Shown here: positions 24,471 to 33,180 of the stretch, piece after piece | Position numbering within the stretch: the stretch's first letter is position 1 | Layout of the letters: every line of letters starts with the position of its first letter | Origin: Catenulispora sp. GP43 | GTDB lineage: Bacteria > Actinomycetota > Actinomycetes > Streptomycetales > Catenulisporaceae | DNA length: 64,000 bases | Direction of reading: 5' to 3' | NCBI RefSeq assembly: GCF_041260665.1 | Contig: NZ_JBGCCT010000015.1 | Location: 210,344-274,343, forward strand | Notes under the pieces: model-generated | What the model was told of the DNA's origin: nothing | The model's input: the letters and a program-made list of their open reading frames with translations, nothing else | The model's database searches: none | Made by a program: the position numbers and the translations under genes

Positions 24471-25406
24471 TTACGCGGCCGTCCCCAAGTGCGTCCCGTA
24501 GAACTCGGCGAGCTTGGCGACCGCCGGCGTGACGTACTCGTCCTTGTCGTACAGGTCGACGTGTGAGGCGCCATCGATCCAGTGCAGTTCCTTCGGGCCG
24601 CCGGCGCTCTGGAAGGCCTGGACGCTCATCCAGGACGTCACCGCCTGGCGGCCGGCGATCAGCAGCAGCGGGCGCGGGGCGATCAGGGCGACCGTGGCCA
24701 GGCCGTCGAAGGTCGCGATGCGGTCGACGCTGGACCAGGTCAGGGCCTTGGCGGAGCGGTCGTGGGCGCCGCGCGGGGTGCAGTAGTACTCCCAGCCCTC
24801 GAAGGAGTGCGGGCCTCCGAGGTTCGCTTCCTCGGCCGTGTTCGGGAACAGGGTGAAGGTCTGGTCGCCGGCGCCGCTCGCCTCGGCGGTGCGGGCCGCC
24901 GCGGCGGCGTCGAGCATGCCCTGGAACACCGCCGGGTCCTGGGTGCCGTCGGGGCCGACCTTGAACTGCCGGGCGATGTCGACCGCACTGACCGTGGCGA
25001 CCGCGCGGATGCGGTGGTCGCTGGCGGCGGCGACCAGGCTGTAGCCGCCGGAGGCGCAGATGCCCAGGGCGCCGATCCGGCCGGGGTCCACCGCCGCGTG
25101 CGTGCTCAGGAACGACACGGCGGACTTCAGGTCCTCGACGCGCTGGCCCGGGTCCTCCAGGCCGCGCGGTTCGCCCTGGCTCTCGCCCTGGTAGGCGGCG
25201 TCGAAGGCGAGGGCGACGAAGCCGGCCTCGGCCAGGCGGCGGGCGTATAGACCGGCGGCCTGCTCCTTCACCCCGGTGCCGGGGTGGCCGACGACCACGG
25301 CGGGCGCCGGGGCCGCGCCGGCACCGTCGGCGCCGAGGCCTTCCGGCAGGTACAGGTGGCCGGCGATCTTCAGGCCGTTGCTGGTGAACGTGACATCGGT
25401 CCTCAT
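24471..25406 (-). CDS. Alpha/beta hydrolase with a GxCxS nucleophile elbow
   Basis: A 311-residue alpha/beta hydrolase: HLYLPEG, VVGHPGTGVKEQ (oxyanion region), YQGESQGEPRG and IGALGICASGGYSLVAA. The nucleophile elbow appears as G-I-C-A-S-G, placing Cys where serine is usual, as in dienelactone-hydrolase-like groups. The C-terminus has the acid and histidine regions (LLIAGRQAVTSW, IDGASHVDLYDKDEYV). It is probably cytoplasmic, with unknown ester or peptide substrate. ATG 25406 (MRTDVTF) is chosen because the 49-residue extension is Arg/Pro-rich and lacks a ribosome site. It is divergent from the XRE regulator at 25568, which is a likely controller. Confidence 0.82.
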   Translation of the reverse strand: MRTDVTFTSNGLKIAGHLYLPEGLGADGAGAAPAPAVVVGHPGTGVKEQAAGLYARRLAEAGFVALAFDAAYQGESQGEPRGLEDPGQRVEDLKSAVSFLSTHAAVDPGRIGALGICASGGYSLVAAASDHRIRAVATVSAVDIARQFKVGPDGTQDPAVFQGMLDAAAAARTAEASGAGDQTFTLFPNTAEEANLGGPHSFEGWEYYCTPRGAHDRSAKALTWSSVDRIATFDGLATVALIAPRPLLLIAGRQAVTSWMSVQAFQSAGGPKELHWIDGASHVDLYDKDEYVTPAVAKLAEFYGTHLGTAA

Positions 25407-25567
25407 GGGTACCGAACTCCCATCGTGGGTGCGGACGGGGCGCCCATCGGTGCCCCGGCGGCTTCGGTGTCCGTCGGCCGCAGGAACAACTCTGGCCGGG
25501 CGCAATGCCCGCAACCAGGGACGGTCTCGCCTATGCAAACCAGTACCAGGCACGGTACCCGGAAGCC

Positions 25568-26494
25568 ATGGAGACTGGGGACATGGCCTCCTCCGCGCAC
25601 CACGCCCACGGCGACACCGGACTCGGCGAACTCGGCGACTTCCTGCGCTCCCGCCGCGCCGCCGTGGACCCGGTCGCCGCCGGGATGCCCGACGACGGGC
25701 GCCTGCGCCGCGTGCCGGGGCTGCGCCGTGAGGAGCTGGCGATGCTGGCGCACGTCAGCGTGGACTACATCGTGCGGCTGGAGCAGGGCCGCACGAACCG
25801 TGTCTCGCGCACGGTGCTCGACGCCCTCGCCGACGCCCTCCAACTGAAGCCCGACGAGCGCGCGTACCTGTTCACGGTCGCCGACGTCACTCAGAGCGCG
25901 CCGACGCGCCGTCCGAGCCAGTCCGCGGCGGCCCCGCGGTTGCAACGGCTGCTGGACCTCATGACCGACGTCCCGGCGATCGTGGTCAACCACCGCATGG
26001 ACGTGCTGGCCTGGAACCGCGGCGGCGCCGGGCTGCTGGCCGACTTCGGCGCGCTGCCGCCGGCGCGCCGGAACATGATCTGGCTGACCTTCCTCGACGA
26101 GTCTTTCCGCACGCTCTACGCCGACTGGCCGCGCGCCGGCAAGAACTGCGTGGCGACGCTGCGTATGGAGGCCGGCAGCCGCCCCGACGATCGCGCGCTG
26201 AACGCGCTGGTCGGGGAGTTGAGCGTGCGGGACCACGATTTCCGCACGTGGTGGGCCACGCATCAGGTGCGCGGGCCGGGCCAGCTGGTCAAGACCTACA
26301 ACCACCCGATCGCCGGGGCCATGGACCTGGATGTGCAGCAGTTCTCCGTGGACACGAACCCCGATCAGAAGCTGATCGTGTTCACCGCGGAGCCGGACAC
26401 CGAGTCGGAGAAGGCGCTGCAGTTCCTCTTGCAGTGGTCTGATACGCACGTAAGCGCGGGGCGTGAGCACGGGGGCGTGAGCACGGGGGCCTGA
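25568..26494 (+). CDS. XRE regulator with MmyB-like ligand domain
   Basis: About 308 residues. An N-terminal helix-turn-helix occurs at residues about 18-80 (LGDFLRSRRAAVDP ... LRREELAMLAHVSVDYIVRL). It is followed by a PAS-like MmyB ligand domain (VVNHRMDVLAWNRGGAGLLADF, then RNMIWLTFLDESFR). In Streptomyces such regulators control adjacent short-chain dehydrogenases or hydrolases and may bind fatty acids. Start choice is uncertain between ATG 25568 and ATG 25583. The intergenic region contains GTACC/GGTACC-type repeats that could be operator half-sites. Confidence 0.88.
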   Translation: METGDMASSAHHAHGDTGLGELGDFLRSRRAAVDPVAAGMPDDGRLRRVPGLRREELAMLAHVSVDYIVRLEQGRTNRVSRTVLDALADALQLKPDERAYLFTVADVTQSAPTRRPSQSAAAPRLQRLLDLMTDVPAIVVNHRMDVLAWNRGGAGLLADFGALPPARRNMIWLTFLDESFRTLYADWPRAGKNCVATLRMEAGSRPDDRALNALVGELSVRDHDFRTWWATHQVRGPGQLVKTYNHPIAGAMDLDVQQFSVDTNPDQKLIVFTAEPDTESEKALQFLLQWSDTHVSAGREHGGVSTGA

Positions 26495-26507
26495 CCGCGC
26501 AGCGGTG

Positions 26508-27503
26508 TCAGTGCTCTTGCACTGTCCCGCTGGACGCCCGGACCACCAGCTCCGGGGCGAAGCGCTCGACGCGCTCCTCGCGCTCGGCCTGATCCGCGTG
26601 CAGCAGCGCGATGGCACGGTCGGCCATCTCGTCGAGCGGGTGCCGGATCGAGGTGAGCGGCGGGTCGAGCACCTCCAAGATGGCGGTATCGTCGAACGCT
26701 GTCACGGCCACCTCCGCGGGCACCGCGACGCCGGCCCGGTTCAACGTCGTCACCAGGCCGATCGCCAGCACGTCGGCGGCGCAGACCACGGCGTCCACAT
26801 CGCCGCGCATCTTCAGCACGCGGCGTCCGGCCTTGCGGCCGGCGTCGGTGGTGATCGAGGGCAGCACGATGGTGCGGCCGGACGCGCCGAGCCGGTCGGC
26901 GAACGCGGCCGAGCGCTCGGCGCCCGATGACGAGCTCTGCTCGGCGGCGACCAGCGCGATCTTCTCCCGGCCCAGGCCCCGCAGGTGGTCGATCAGCATG
27001 CTGATGGCCGCGTGGTTGTCCATGGCGACCGCGACCGTCCCGGCACCCTCGGCCCAGCGGTCGAACTGCACGATCGGCCGCACCGGCGCCGCGGCCCGGA
27101 TGGCGGCGCCGGAGGCCGCGGTGGTCACCGGCACCACGATCAGTCCGTCGACCTTGCCGTTGACCAGGGTGTCGATCTCGCGGGCCTCGATGTCCGGGGA
27201 GTTGGCGGCGTCGGAGACCACCAGCACGCCGCCGTCGGCCCGCACCCGGCGCGACAGCGCCTCGATGAGCTGCACGAAGTAGGGGTTCGCCAGCGAGGGC
27301 ACGACCACGCCGAGGGTCCCGGTGGTCCCGGTGCGCAGCGCCCGCGCCGACTGGTTGGTGCGGTATCCCAGCTCCCGGGCCGCGCGCTCGACGCGCTCGA
27401 CGAGGTCGGGGGCCACGTTGCGCGGCGTCCCGGCGATGACCCGGGAGGCGGTCGCGCGGGAGACGCCCGCGCGTTGGGCGACGTCGACCAGACGAGCCGT
27501 CAC
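26508..27503 (-). CDS. LacI-family repressor of the riboflavin/ribose operon
   Basis: A 331-residue LacI/GalR regulator. Residues 1-50 are the helix-turn-helix and hinge (VDVAQRAGVSRATASRVIAG). The rest is a periplasmic-binding-type effector domain (GTLGVVVPSLANPYFVQLIE, VDGLIVVPVTT, VAVTAFDDTAILEVLDPPLT). It starts with GTG 27503 and is divergent from the ribokinase operon by 100 nt. That gap contains GGGAAATCGATCTCCC, a near-palindrome with the central CG step of LacI operators. The effector is probably ribose, riboflavin or a breakdown product. That is inferred from the regulated genes. Confidence 0.9.
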   Translation of the reverse strand: MTARLVDVAQRAGVSRATASRVIAGTPRNVAPDLVERVERAARELGYRTNQSARALRTGTTGTLGVVVPSLANPYFVQLIEALSRRVRADGGVLVVSDAANSPDIEAREIDTLVNGKVDGLIVVPVTTAASGAAIRAAAPVRPIVQFDRWAEGAGTVAVAMDNHAAISMLIDHLRGLGREKIALVAAEQSSSSGAERSAAFADRLGASGRTIVLPSITTDAGRKAGRRVLKMRGDVDAVVCAADVLAIGLVTTLNRAGVAVPAEVAVTAFDDTAILEVLDPPLTSIRHPLDEMADRAIALLHADQAEREERVERFAPELVVRASSGTVQEH

Positions 27504-27576
27504 CGGGACGTCCTTTCCCTCACCGAAGTTCCGCGTCGATGGTACTTGACGGTGTGGTGAACATCATGCAGGGTAT

Positions 27577-27592
27577 GGGAAATCGATCTCCC
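27577..27592. promoter_or_regulatory. LacI-type operator before ribokinase
   Basis: GGGAAATCGATCTCCC is palindromic at 14 of 16 positions around central ATCGAT. It lies just upstream of the ribokinase ribosome site (GGGAGG) and downstream of a -35-like TTGACG (27546-27551). The position suits repression of the operon by the divergent LacI protein. Confidence 0.55.
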
Positions 27593-27603
27593 GGGAGGTG
27601 AAG

Positions 27604-28530
27604 ATGGCGTCGATCACAGTGGTCGGCTCCGTGAACCGCGATGTGGTCCTGCAGGTGCGGGGCCTGCCGCGGCCCGGGGAGACCGTGCACGCGGTCGGTT
27701 CGCGTGAGGGCCTGGGCGGCAAGGGCGCGAACCAAGCGGTGGCCGCGGCGCGGCTCGGCGGCGGGACGCACGCGGTCCGGCTGGTGGCCAAGGTCGGCGG
27801 CGACGCGCAGGACATCCTGGCCTCGCTCGAGAAGGACGGCGTCGACACCGGCTGGGTCGCCACCGCCGACCGGACCCGCACCGGCATGGCGCTGATCACC
27901 GTGGACGAGCCCGGCGAGAACACGATCGTGCTGGACGGCGGCGCCAACCAGGAGCTGACCGTCGCCGACCTCCCGCTGGAGCTCGGAACGAGCGGCGATG
28001 TGCTGATGGCGCAAGGGGAGATCCCGCCGGAGGTGACCGGCGCGGCCGTCGCGCGGGCCGCGGCGCGCGGCGCGACCGTGATCCTCAACCCGGCGCCGGC
28101 GTACGCGTTCGGCGACGACGTCCTCAAGCGCGTGGACGTGCTCGTCCCGAACCTCGGCGAGCTGTGCGCGCTGCTCGGCGTGCCGGTCCCGGCCACGCGC
28201 GGCGGGGTCGAGGAACTGCTGGCGGCCCGCACGCTGCCGGTCGGCGCCCTCGTCGTGACGCTGGGCGCGGACGGCGCGATCGTGCTGGACTCGGAGGGGA
28301 TGCTCCACGTCCCGGCTCCGCGCGTCACCGCCGTCGACACCGTCGGCGCCGGGGACACGTTCTGCGGCGCCCTGGCCGACTCGCTGGCGCGGGGACGGCC
28401 CCTGCGCATCGCCGCCGAACGCGCCGTCCTGGCCGCGGCCCTGTCCGTCACCGGCGTGGGAGCGCAGAGCGCGATGCCCACCGCCGAAGAGGTTGACCAA
28501 TTCGCACAGCAGCAGGAGAACACCCGATGA
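27604..28530 (+). CDS. Ribokinase (rcaD-like)
   Basis: A 308-residue PfkB-family sugar kinase. The substrate motif GGKGANQAVAAARLGG and the anion-hole/catalytic motif DTVGAGDTFCGALAD are intact, and SVNRDVV near the start is typical of ribokinases. It phosphorylates D-ribose to ribose 5-phosphate with ATP. In this operon the ribose would come from cleavage of the riboflavin side chain, as proposed for RcaD in Microbacterium maritypicum. ATG 27604 has GGGAGG upstream. The stop overlaps the start of the monooxygenase (ATGA). Confidence 0.9.
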   Translation: MASITVVGSVNRDVVLQVRGLPRPGETVHAVGSREGLGGKGANQAVAAARLGGGTHAVRLVAKVGGDAQDILASLEKDGVDTGWVATADRTRTGMALITVDEPGENTIVLDGGANQELTVADLPLELGTSGDVLMAQGEIPPEVTGAAVARAAARGATVILNPAPAYAFGDDVLKRVDVLVPNLGELCALLGVPVPATRGGVEELLAARTLPVGALVVTLGADGAIVLDSEGMLHVPAPRVTAVDTVGAGDTFCGALADSLARGRPLRIAAERAVLAAALSVTGVGAQSAMPTAEEVDQFAQQQENTR

Positions 28531-29891
28531 AGACCCTCAAGCTCGGACTTTTCGAGAACGCCCAGACCAACTCCGGCGGCACGGCCACCTGGCGGCACGA
28601 GGACAGCGAGCGGCACCTGTTCGACACGCTCGACTACTGGAAGCGCGTCGCGGCGCTGTGCGAGGACGCGAAGTTCGACTTCCTGTTCCTGGCCGACGCC
28701 TGGGGCTGGTCGGAGGTGCGCGGCAGCCGGCCGGCGATCGCCACCGAGGAGAGCCTGGACCTGCCGCGCCTGGACCCGGCGATCGTCGCGGCGGCACTGC
28801 TGTCCGCCACCTCCGAGCTCGGGCTGGTCATCACCGGGTCGGTGCTGGTGGAGCCGCCGTATTCGTTCGCGCGCCGGATGGCCACCCTGGACCAGCTCTC
28901 GCAGGGACGGCTGGGCTGGAACATCGTGACCACCGGAACCGCTGACACCGCTGTGAAGGCGTTCGGTATGGACATGGTCGCGCACGACGAGCGCTATGCG
29001 ATGGCCGAGGAGTTTCTGGAGGTCGTCTACAAGTACTGGGAAGGAGCGTGGGAGCCGGACGCCCTGGAGAAGGACAAGCACGGCCGGTTCGCCGACCCCG
29101 AGCGCGTCCACCTGATCAAGCACGCCGGCAAGTACTTCCGCTCCGAGGGCTACGGCAACACCGCCTACTCCCCGCAGGGCACGCCGGTTCTGTTCCAGGC
29201 CGGCGCCTCACCGGCGGGCCGCCGCGTGGCCGGCCGGCACGGCGAGTGCGTCTTCATCGGGAGCGGCTCGGCCGAGCAGCTGGGCAAGCACACCTCGGCC
29301 ATCCGGGCCGAGGCGGTGAACGCCGGCCGGAAGGCCGACGACGTGAAGATCATGTCGGCGCTGGCGTGCGTGGTCGGGGCCACCACCTCCGACGCCGAGC
29401 GGCGCTACCAGCGCATCCTGGACGCGCAGCGGCCGGAGGTCACCGTCGCGAGCTACGCGATGTTCACCGGGATCGACCTGTCCTCCTACTCGCACGACAC
29501 CCCGATGGCGGAGCTGAGCACCGAGATCTCCCAGACCCAGCTCGCCCGCTTCGCCGACAAGACGGTCGGCGACGTCCTGCGGGACTGGCACAAGCACGGC
29601 GTCGGCGCCAAGCCGATCGTCGGCAGCGCCGAGGAGATCGCCGACCAGATCTGCGCGCTGGCCGACGGCGCGGACCTGGACGGGTTCCTGCTGTCGCCGG
29701 CGGTGCAGCTGGCCTCGACCACCGACTTCATCGAGTCGGTGCTGCCGATCCTGCGGCAGCGCGGAGTCGTCGCCACGGAGTACCGCGACGGGGAGTCGCT
29801 ACGGGAGCGGCTCACCGGGTCGTCTCAGGCGACGCTGCCGGGGAACCACCCCGCCGCCTCGCACCGGCACCACCGGCACGCGGATCAGTGA
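28527..29891 (+). CDS. rcaE: FMN-dependent luciferase-family monooxygenase, probable riboflavin lyase/hydrolase
   Basis: A 454-residue member of the NtaA/SnaA/DszA group of flavin-dependent monooxygenases: LGLFENAQTNSGGTATWRHE, DFLFLADAWGW, QGRLGWNIVTT, EEFLEVVYKYWEG, GTPVLFQAGASPAGRR. Such enzymes use reduced FMN from a separate reductase. The neighbours (ribokinase, riboflavin kinase, PnuC-type transporter, flavin reductase) reproduce the enzyme set of the rca cluster. There RcaE uses reduced flavin and oxygen to split riboflavin into lumichrome and ribose. The assignment rests on family plus gene context. A general sulfonate or amine monooxygenase would not need the riboflavin kinase and ribokinase. 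The C-terminus has a His-rich tail (HRHHRHADQ). Confidence 0.75.
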   Translation: MKTLKLGLFENAQTNSGGTATWRHEDSERHLFDTLDYWKRVAALCEDAKFDFLFLADAWGWSEVRGSRPAIATEESLDLPRLDPAIVAAALLSATSELGLVITGSVLVEPPYSFARRMATLDQLSQGRLGWNIVTTGTADTAVKAFGMDMVAHDERYAMAEEFLEVVYKYWEGAWEPDALEKDKHGRFADPERVHLIKHAGKYFRSEGYGNTAYSPQGTPVLFQAGASPAGRRVAGRHGECVFIGSGSAEQLGKHTSAIRAEAVNAGRKADDVKIMSALACVVGATTSDAERRYQRILDAQRPEVTVASYAMFTGIDLSSYSHDTPMAELSTEISQTQLARFADKTVGDVLRDWHKHGVGAKPIVGSAEEIADQICALADGADLDGFLLSPAVQLASTTDFIESVLPILRQRGVVATEYRDGESLRERLTGSSQATLPGNHPAASHRHHRHADQ

Positions 29892-29897
29892 GCTGAC

Positions 29898-30347
29898 ATG
29901 AGGGAGCGCGACGCCGCGGCGGGATGGCTGGGCACAGTGGTCGGCACCGTGGTGCACGGGGCCGGGCGTGGACGACAGCTGGGATTCCCGACCGCGAACG
30001 TCGCCCCCGACCCCCTGGAATCCATGCCGGAGGCGGCGATCTACGCGGGCCTGATGGCGCGGTTGAGCACCGGCTCACTGCATCCCGTGACGGTGAGCGT
30101 CGGGACCAATCCGACGTTCTGCGACGGGACGGAAGTCCACATCGAGGTCTATTGCCACGACCTCCGCACACACCTGTATGGCGAACGCGTGGTGGTCTGG
30201 CTCGCCGCCCGCATCCGCGACACGGTCCGCTTTCCGACGGCCGAGGCCCTGGTGGCCGCTGCCGCCGAGGACGTCGAACGGACCGTGGCCACGCTTACCG
30301 AGGAACACCGGGCACGCGCAGCAAAGGAAATCAGCGCGTGGTCGTAG
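29898..30347 (+). CDS. Stand-alone riboflavin kinase (rcaA-like)
   Basis: A 149-residue protein consisting only of the RibF C-terminal riboflavin-kinase domain: GTVVHGAGRGRQLGFPTANV (the PTAN motif), VSVGTNPTF, VHIEVYCHDLRTHLYGE. The FAD-synthetase half of the usual bifunctional RibF is absent, so it makes FMN but not FAD. That fits supply of FMN to the adjacent monooxygenase, as with RcaA. It begins 6 nt after the monooxygenase stop, within the same operon. Confidence 0.88.
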   Translation: MRERDAAAGWLGTVVGTVVHGAGRGRQLGFPTANVAPDPLESMPEAAIYAGLMARLSTGSLHPVTVSVGTNPTFCDGTEVHIEVYCHDLRTHLYGERVVVWLAARIRDTVRFPTAEALVAAAAEDVERTVATLTEEHRARAAKEISAWS

Positions 30348-30435
30348 CAAGGAACGCAATGGCCGAGTCTTCAGCCACAAGCCGGCCGCACATCGAACGG
30401 GGACCTTTCCTACCCACGGAACACTGGAGATTCGT

Positions 30436-31125
30436 ATGCACGCGTTCGATTGGCTCAACCACCAATTCAGCTTCTTCGGGCTCCCCGTCTACTGGTCGGA
30501 CTTCATCGGCAACATCTTCGCCCTGCTCACGGTGGTCCTGGCGCTGAAGCGGCTGGTCATCTCCTGGCCGGTGCAGATCCTCGGCTCGATCTGCCTGCTG
30601 GTGGCGAGCCTGAACGTGCACCTCACCGGGAACGCCGGACGGCAGATCATCATCATCGTCGCGGCGACGTGGGGCTGGGCCACCTGGCGGCGGAACAAGG
30701 CGAACGAGGGCACGGTCGTGGTGAGCTGGGCCTCCTGGCCGGCCCGGCTGGCGCTGGGCGCGGCGATGGTGGTCGGGACCGGCGTGCTGGGCGCGTTCCT
30801 GAAGGCGATGAACTGGTCGTTCTACCCCGGCGCCCCGTGGTGGATGGTGCTGTGCGACGCGTGGATCTTCACCGGGACCGTCATCGCGATGTACTCGCAG
30901 GCCCGGCGCTACGTCGAGTTCTGGTTCGCGTGGCTGGCCGTCGACCTGGTCGGCGTGCCCCTGGCGGTGCACTCGCACCTGTACTTCTCCGGGATCGTCT
31001 ACGGCATCTTCTTCTTCATGGTGCTGGCCGGGATCCGGGACTGGGCCGCGCGCAGCCAGAACGAGGCGACCCCGCCCACAAGCCCGCGGCCCGAGCCCGA
31101 GCCCGAAGGAGCCCTCCATGCCTGA
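30436..31125 (+). CDS. PnuC-family transporter, probable riboflavin importer
   Basis: A 229-residue membrane protein with about seven or eight hydrophobic helices (FIGNIFALLTVVLALKRLVI, VQILGSICLLVASLNV, IIIIVAATWGWATWRR...). The WGWATWRR segment and YVEFWFAWLAVDLVGVPLAV match PnuC-like vitamin transporters. PnuC members carry nicotinamide riboside. The actinobacterial RibM/PnuX branch carries riboflavin by facilitated diffusion, with trapping by a kinase. Here a riboflavin kinase is the gene just upstream, so riboflavin is the likely substrate. ATG 30436 has GGAG upstream. The last bases overlap the flavin reductase start. Confidence 0.82.
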   Translation: MHAFDWLNHQFSFFGLPVYWSDFIGNIFALLTVVLALKRLVISWPVQILGSICLLVASLNVHLTGNAGRQIIIIVAATWGWATWRRNKANEGTVVVSWASWPARLALGAAMVVGTGVLGAFLKAMNWSFYPGAPWWMVLCDAWIFTGTVIAMYSQARRYVEFWFAWLAVDLVGVPLAVHSHLYFSGIVYGIFFFMVLAGIRDWAARSQNEATPPTSPRPEPEPEGALHA

Positions 31126-31612
31126 GGAGCACATCGGCTTCATCGACGACGCCGACGACATCCGGCAGGTCTTCGGGGACATCCCGTCGACGGTGGCGGC
31201 GATCGGAGCGGTGGTCGACGGACGCCCGGTCACCATGGTCGTGTCCTCCTTCACGGTCGGCGTCTCGCACGAACCGCCGCTGGTGTCCGTCGCCATCCAG
31301 CGCACCTCCTCGACCTGGCCGGTCCTGGCCCGCGCGGCGCACCTGGGGGTGTCGGTCCTCGGCGAGAGCCACGCGTCCAAGACCCGGCAGCTCGCCTCGC
31401 GCAACAGCGCGGGGCGCCTGGCGGACATCGCCTGGCACCACAACGAGAACGGCGCGATCTTCCTGGAGGGCTCGCCGATCTGGCTGGAGTGCTTCGCGGT
31501 GCACGACTACCCGGCCGGCGACCACTCGATCATCGTGCTGCGCGTGGAGCGGGTCCACCAGGAGGCCCGCAACCGGGCCCTGGTCTGGACCCGCGATCGC
31601 GCGACCTGCTGA
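31118..31612 (+). CDS. Flavin reductase (rcaB-like)
   Basis: A 164-residue protein of the flavin-reductase-like (FMN-binding split barrel) family: FGDIPSTVAAIGAVVDGRPV, MVVSSFTVGVSHEPPLVSVAI, LGVSVLGESHASKTRQLAS, HHIV-type end DHSIIVLRVERV. It would reduce FMN with NAD(P)H and hand it to the luciferase-family monooxygenase, completing a two-component system. Its ATG 31118, with GAAGGAG upstream, overlaps the transporter stop. It is the last gene of the five-gene operon. Confidence 0.9.
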   Translation: MPEEHIGFIDDADDIRQVFGDIPSTVAAIGAVVDGRPVTMVVSSFTVGVSHEPPLVSVAIQRTSSTWPVLARAAHLGVSVLGESHASKTRQLASRNSAGRLADIAWHHNENGAIFLEGSPIWLECFAVHDYPAGDHSIIVLRVERVHQEARNRALVWTRDRATC

Positions 31613-31806
31613 GCCGGGCGGATCTGGCGAAGGACAGTTCACGCCCACAGATCTGTTCGCTACTCTCCACCGAAGAGGGCGCCACGACTAGTCTCGCCAT
31701 CGACGGTCGTGCACACCGGTGAACCGGGGAGAGGAACGCGCTCGGGGATGACAGGGCTCGGGGGGCTGCCAGCAGGGCGGGACGCACAGGCGGGGGATGT
31801 CGCTCC

Positions 31807-32874
31807 GTGATCGCCGCACTCATCCTGGGTTCCTACGCACTCCTGCTGGCCCTGCTCGGCCCCCGGCTGCTGACCCGGGCCTGGCCGACCGAGCGCCTGC
31901 CGCGCCTGACCGTGGTGATGCTCCAGGTGGTCAGCTGCTCGTTCCTGACCGCGGCCGCCACCGCGGGGCTGGCGCTGGGCCTGACCCTGATCGACACGCT
32001 GTCCCGGGTGGACCCGCAGATCGACCGGTGCGCCGACCAGCTGCCGATCAACGACGACTCGCCGGTGGGCCCCTTCCTGGGGTGGTTCGGGCTGATCGCG
32101 GCGACCGCGCTGCTGCTGCGGATCGGGTTCTGCATGGCGGCCACGTTCCTGTCCGCGTGGCGGACCCGGCGCAAGCACATCGAGGTCCTGCGGATCCTGG
32201 CCCGCCGCGACGAGGAACTCGGCGTGCTGGTCCTGGACCACGACGAGCCCGGCTGCTACTGCCTGCCCGGCCGGCCCGGCACGATCGTGATCACCAGCAG
32301 CGCCCTGAGCCGCCTGTCGCCGTCCCAGCTCGGCGCGGTGCTGGCGCACGAACGCGCGCACCTGACCGGCCGGCACCACTTCGCCGTCGCCTTCGCCCAC
32401 GCGATCCACCGCACCGCGCCCCGGATCCGGCTGCTGGCGCTGGTCGAGCAGGAGACCCGGCACCTGGTGGAGTTCATCGCCGACGACGCCGCCGTCCGGC
32501 GCAGCGGGACCGCGGCCCTGGTCTCGGCGCTGGCCGTACTCGGCGCCGGAGGCGGCCCGGGCTCCGCGCCCGGGTTCGCGCTCGGTATCGGGATCGACCG
32601 GCGCCCGGCGGCGTCCTCGCGCGTAACGCGCCTGGTGCACCGCAAAGTCGGACGGCGCGGACTGGCTCTGGGCGCGATCGGCTCGGCACTGCTGATCATC
32701 GTGCCGCTACTGCTCGCCGCGCTGTCGGTGGCGACCGTGATCCACGGATGCCCGCCGGACAAGGACGGCGACGCGAGGGCCCTGCCGCTGTCGATCACCG
32801 CGCCCTCCTGGGCCGAATCCCCTACATTCGCGCCATTTCCGACACGGGCGTTTGTCGATTCTTCAGCCGGGTAA
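31807..32874 (+). CDS. M56-type (BlaR1-like) membrane metallopeptidase
   Basis: A 355-residue membrane protein with three N-terminal helices, a zinc peptidase motif H-E-R-A-H (AVLAHERAHLTGRHH), a downstream E-F-I-A-D-D-A glutamate motif and a C-terminal helix (GLALGAIGSALLIIVPLLLA). The order matches the M56 family, usually encoded beside a BlaI/MecI repressor that it cleaves. No such repressor is adjacent, and there is no penicillin-binding sensor domain. The start is GTG 31807 after GGGGGATG. The gap before it (31613-31806) holds no gene. Confidence 0.85.
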   Translation: MIAALILGSYALLLALLGPRLLTRAWPTERLPRLTVVMLQVVSCSFLTAAATAGLALGLTLIDTLSRVDPQIDRCADQLPINDDSPVGPFLGWFGLIAATALLLRIGFCMAATFLSAWRTRRKHIEVLRILARRDEELGVLVLDHDEPGCYCLPGRPGTIVITSSALSRLSPSQLGAVLAHERAHLTGRHHFAVAFAHAIHRTAPRIRLLALVEQETRHLVEFIADDAAVRRSGTAALVSALAVLGAGGGPGSAPGFALGIGIDRRPAASSRVTRLVHRKVGRRGLALGAIGSALLIIVPLLLAALSVATVIHGCPPDKDGDARALPLSITAPSWAESPTFAPFPTRAFVDSSAG

Positions 32875-33180
32875 TCGGTCGCGTTCGATATAAGCCAAAT
32901 GCACCGCTACTAACTCTGATAGGGCAAGACAGAGGGCTTATTCACCTCACCGGATCCTTGCCCTGACGTGCAAAGATGCCACCCCACCACGGCTTTTCCA
33001 GGGTTCTGCAAGGGTTTTCCCCATACAGGCTTTACAGAAACTTTGCCGCTGTCGCCCTTTATCGCCCCCGCTACTGTCCGCGATAGTACTAACACTGATC
33101 AAGGTATTGCGAGCCGTGATCCGGCTCAGCGCCGTCCTTGATCCGTACCGCCACCTCTCGTCCCACGACAAGGAGCAAGA
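32875..33180. other. Intergenic region before the sedolisin gene
   Basis: This 306-nt stretch has no plausible gene. It is AT-richer than the surroundings and contains promoter-like words (TTGCCG near 33042, TACTGT near 33073, and TAGTACTAACAC), but no pair with clear spacing. AAGGAG precedes the GTG at 33181. Confidence 0.5.

Noticed and set aside
27504..27603. FMN riboswitch before the riboflavin operon.
   Set aside because: The leader is too short and lacks the conserved RFN helices.
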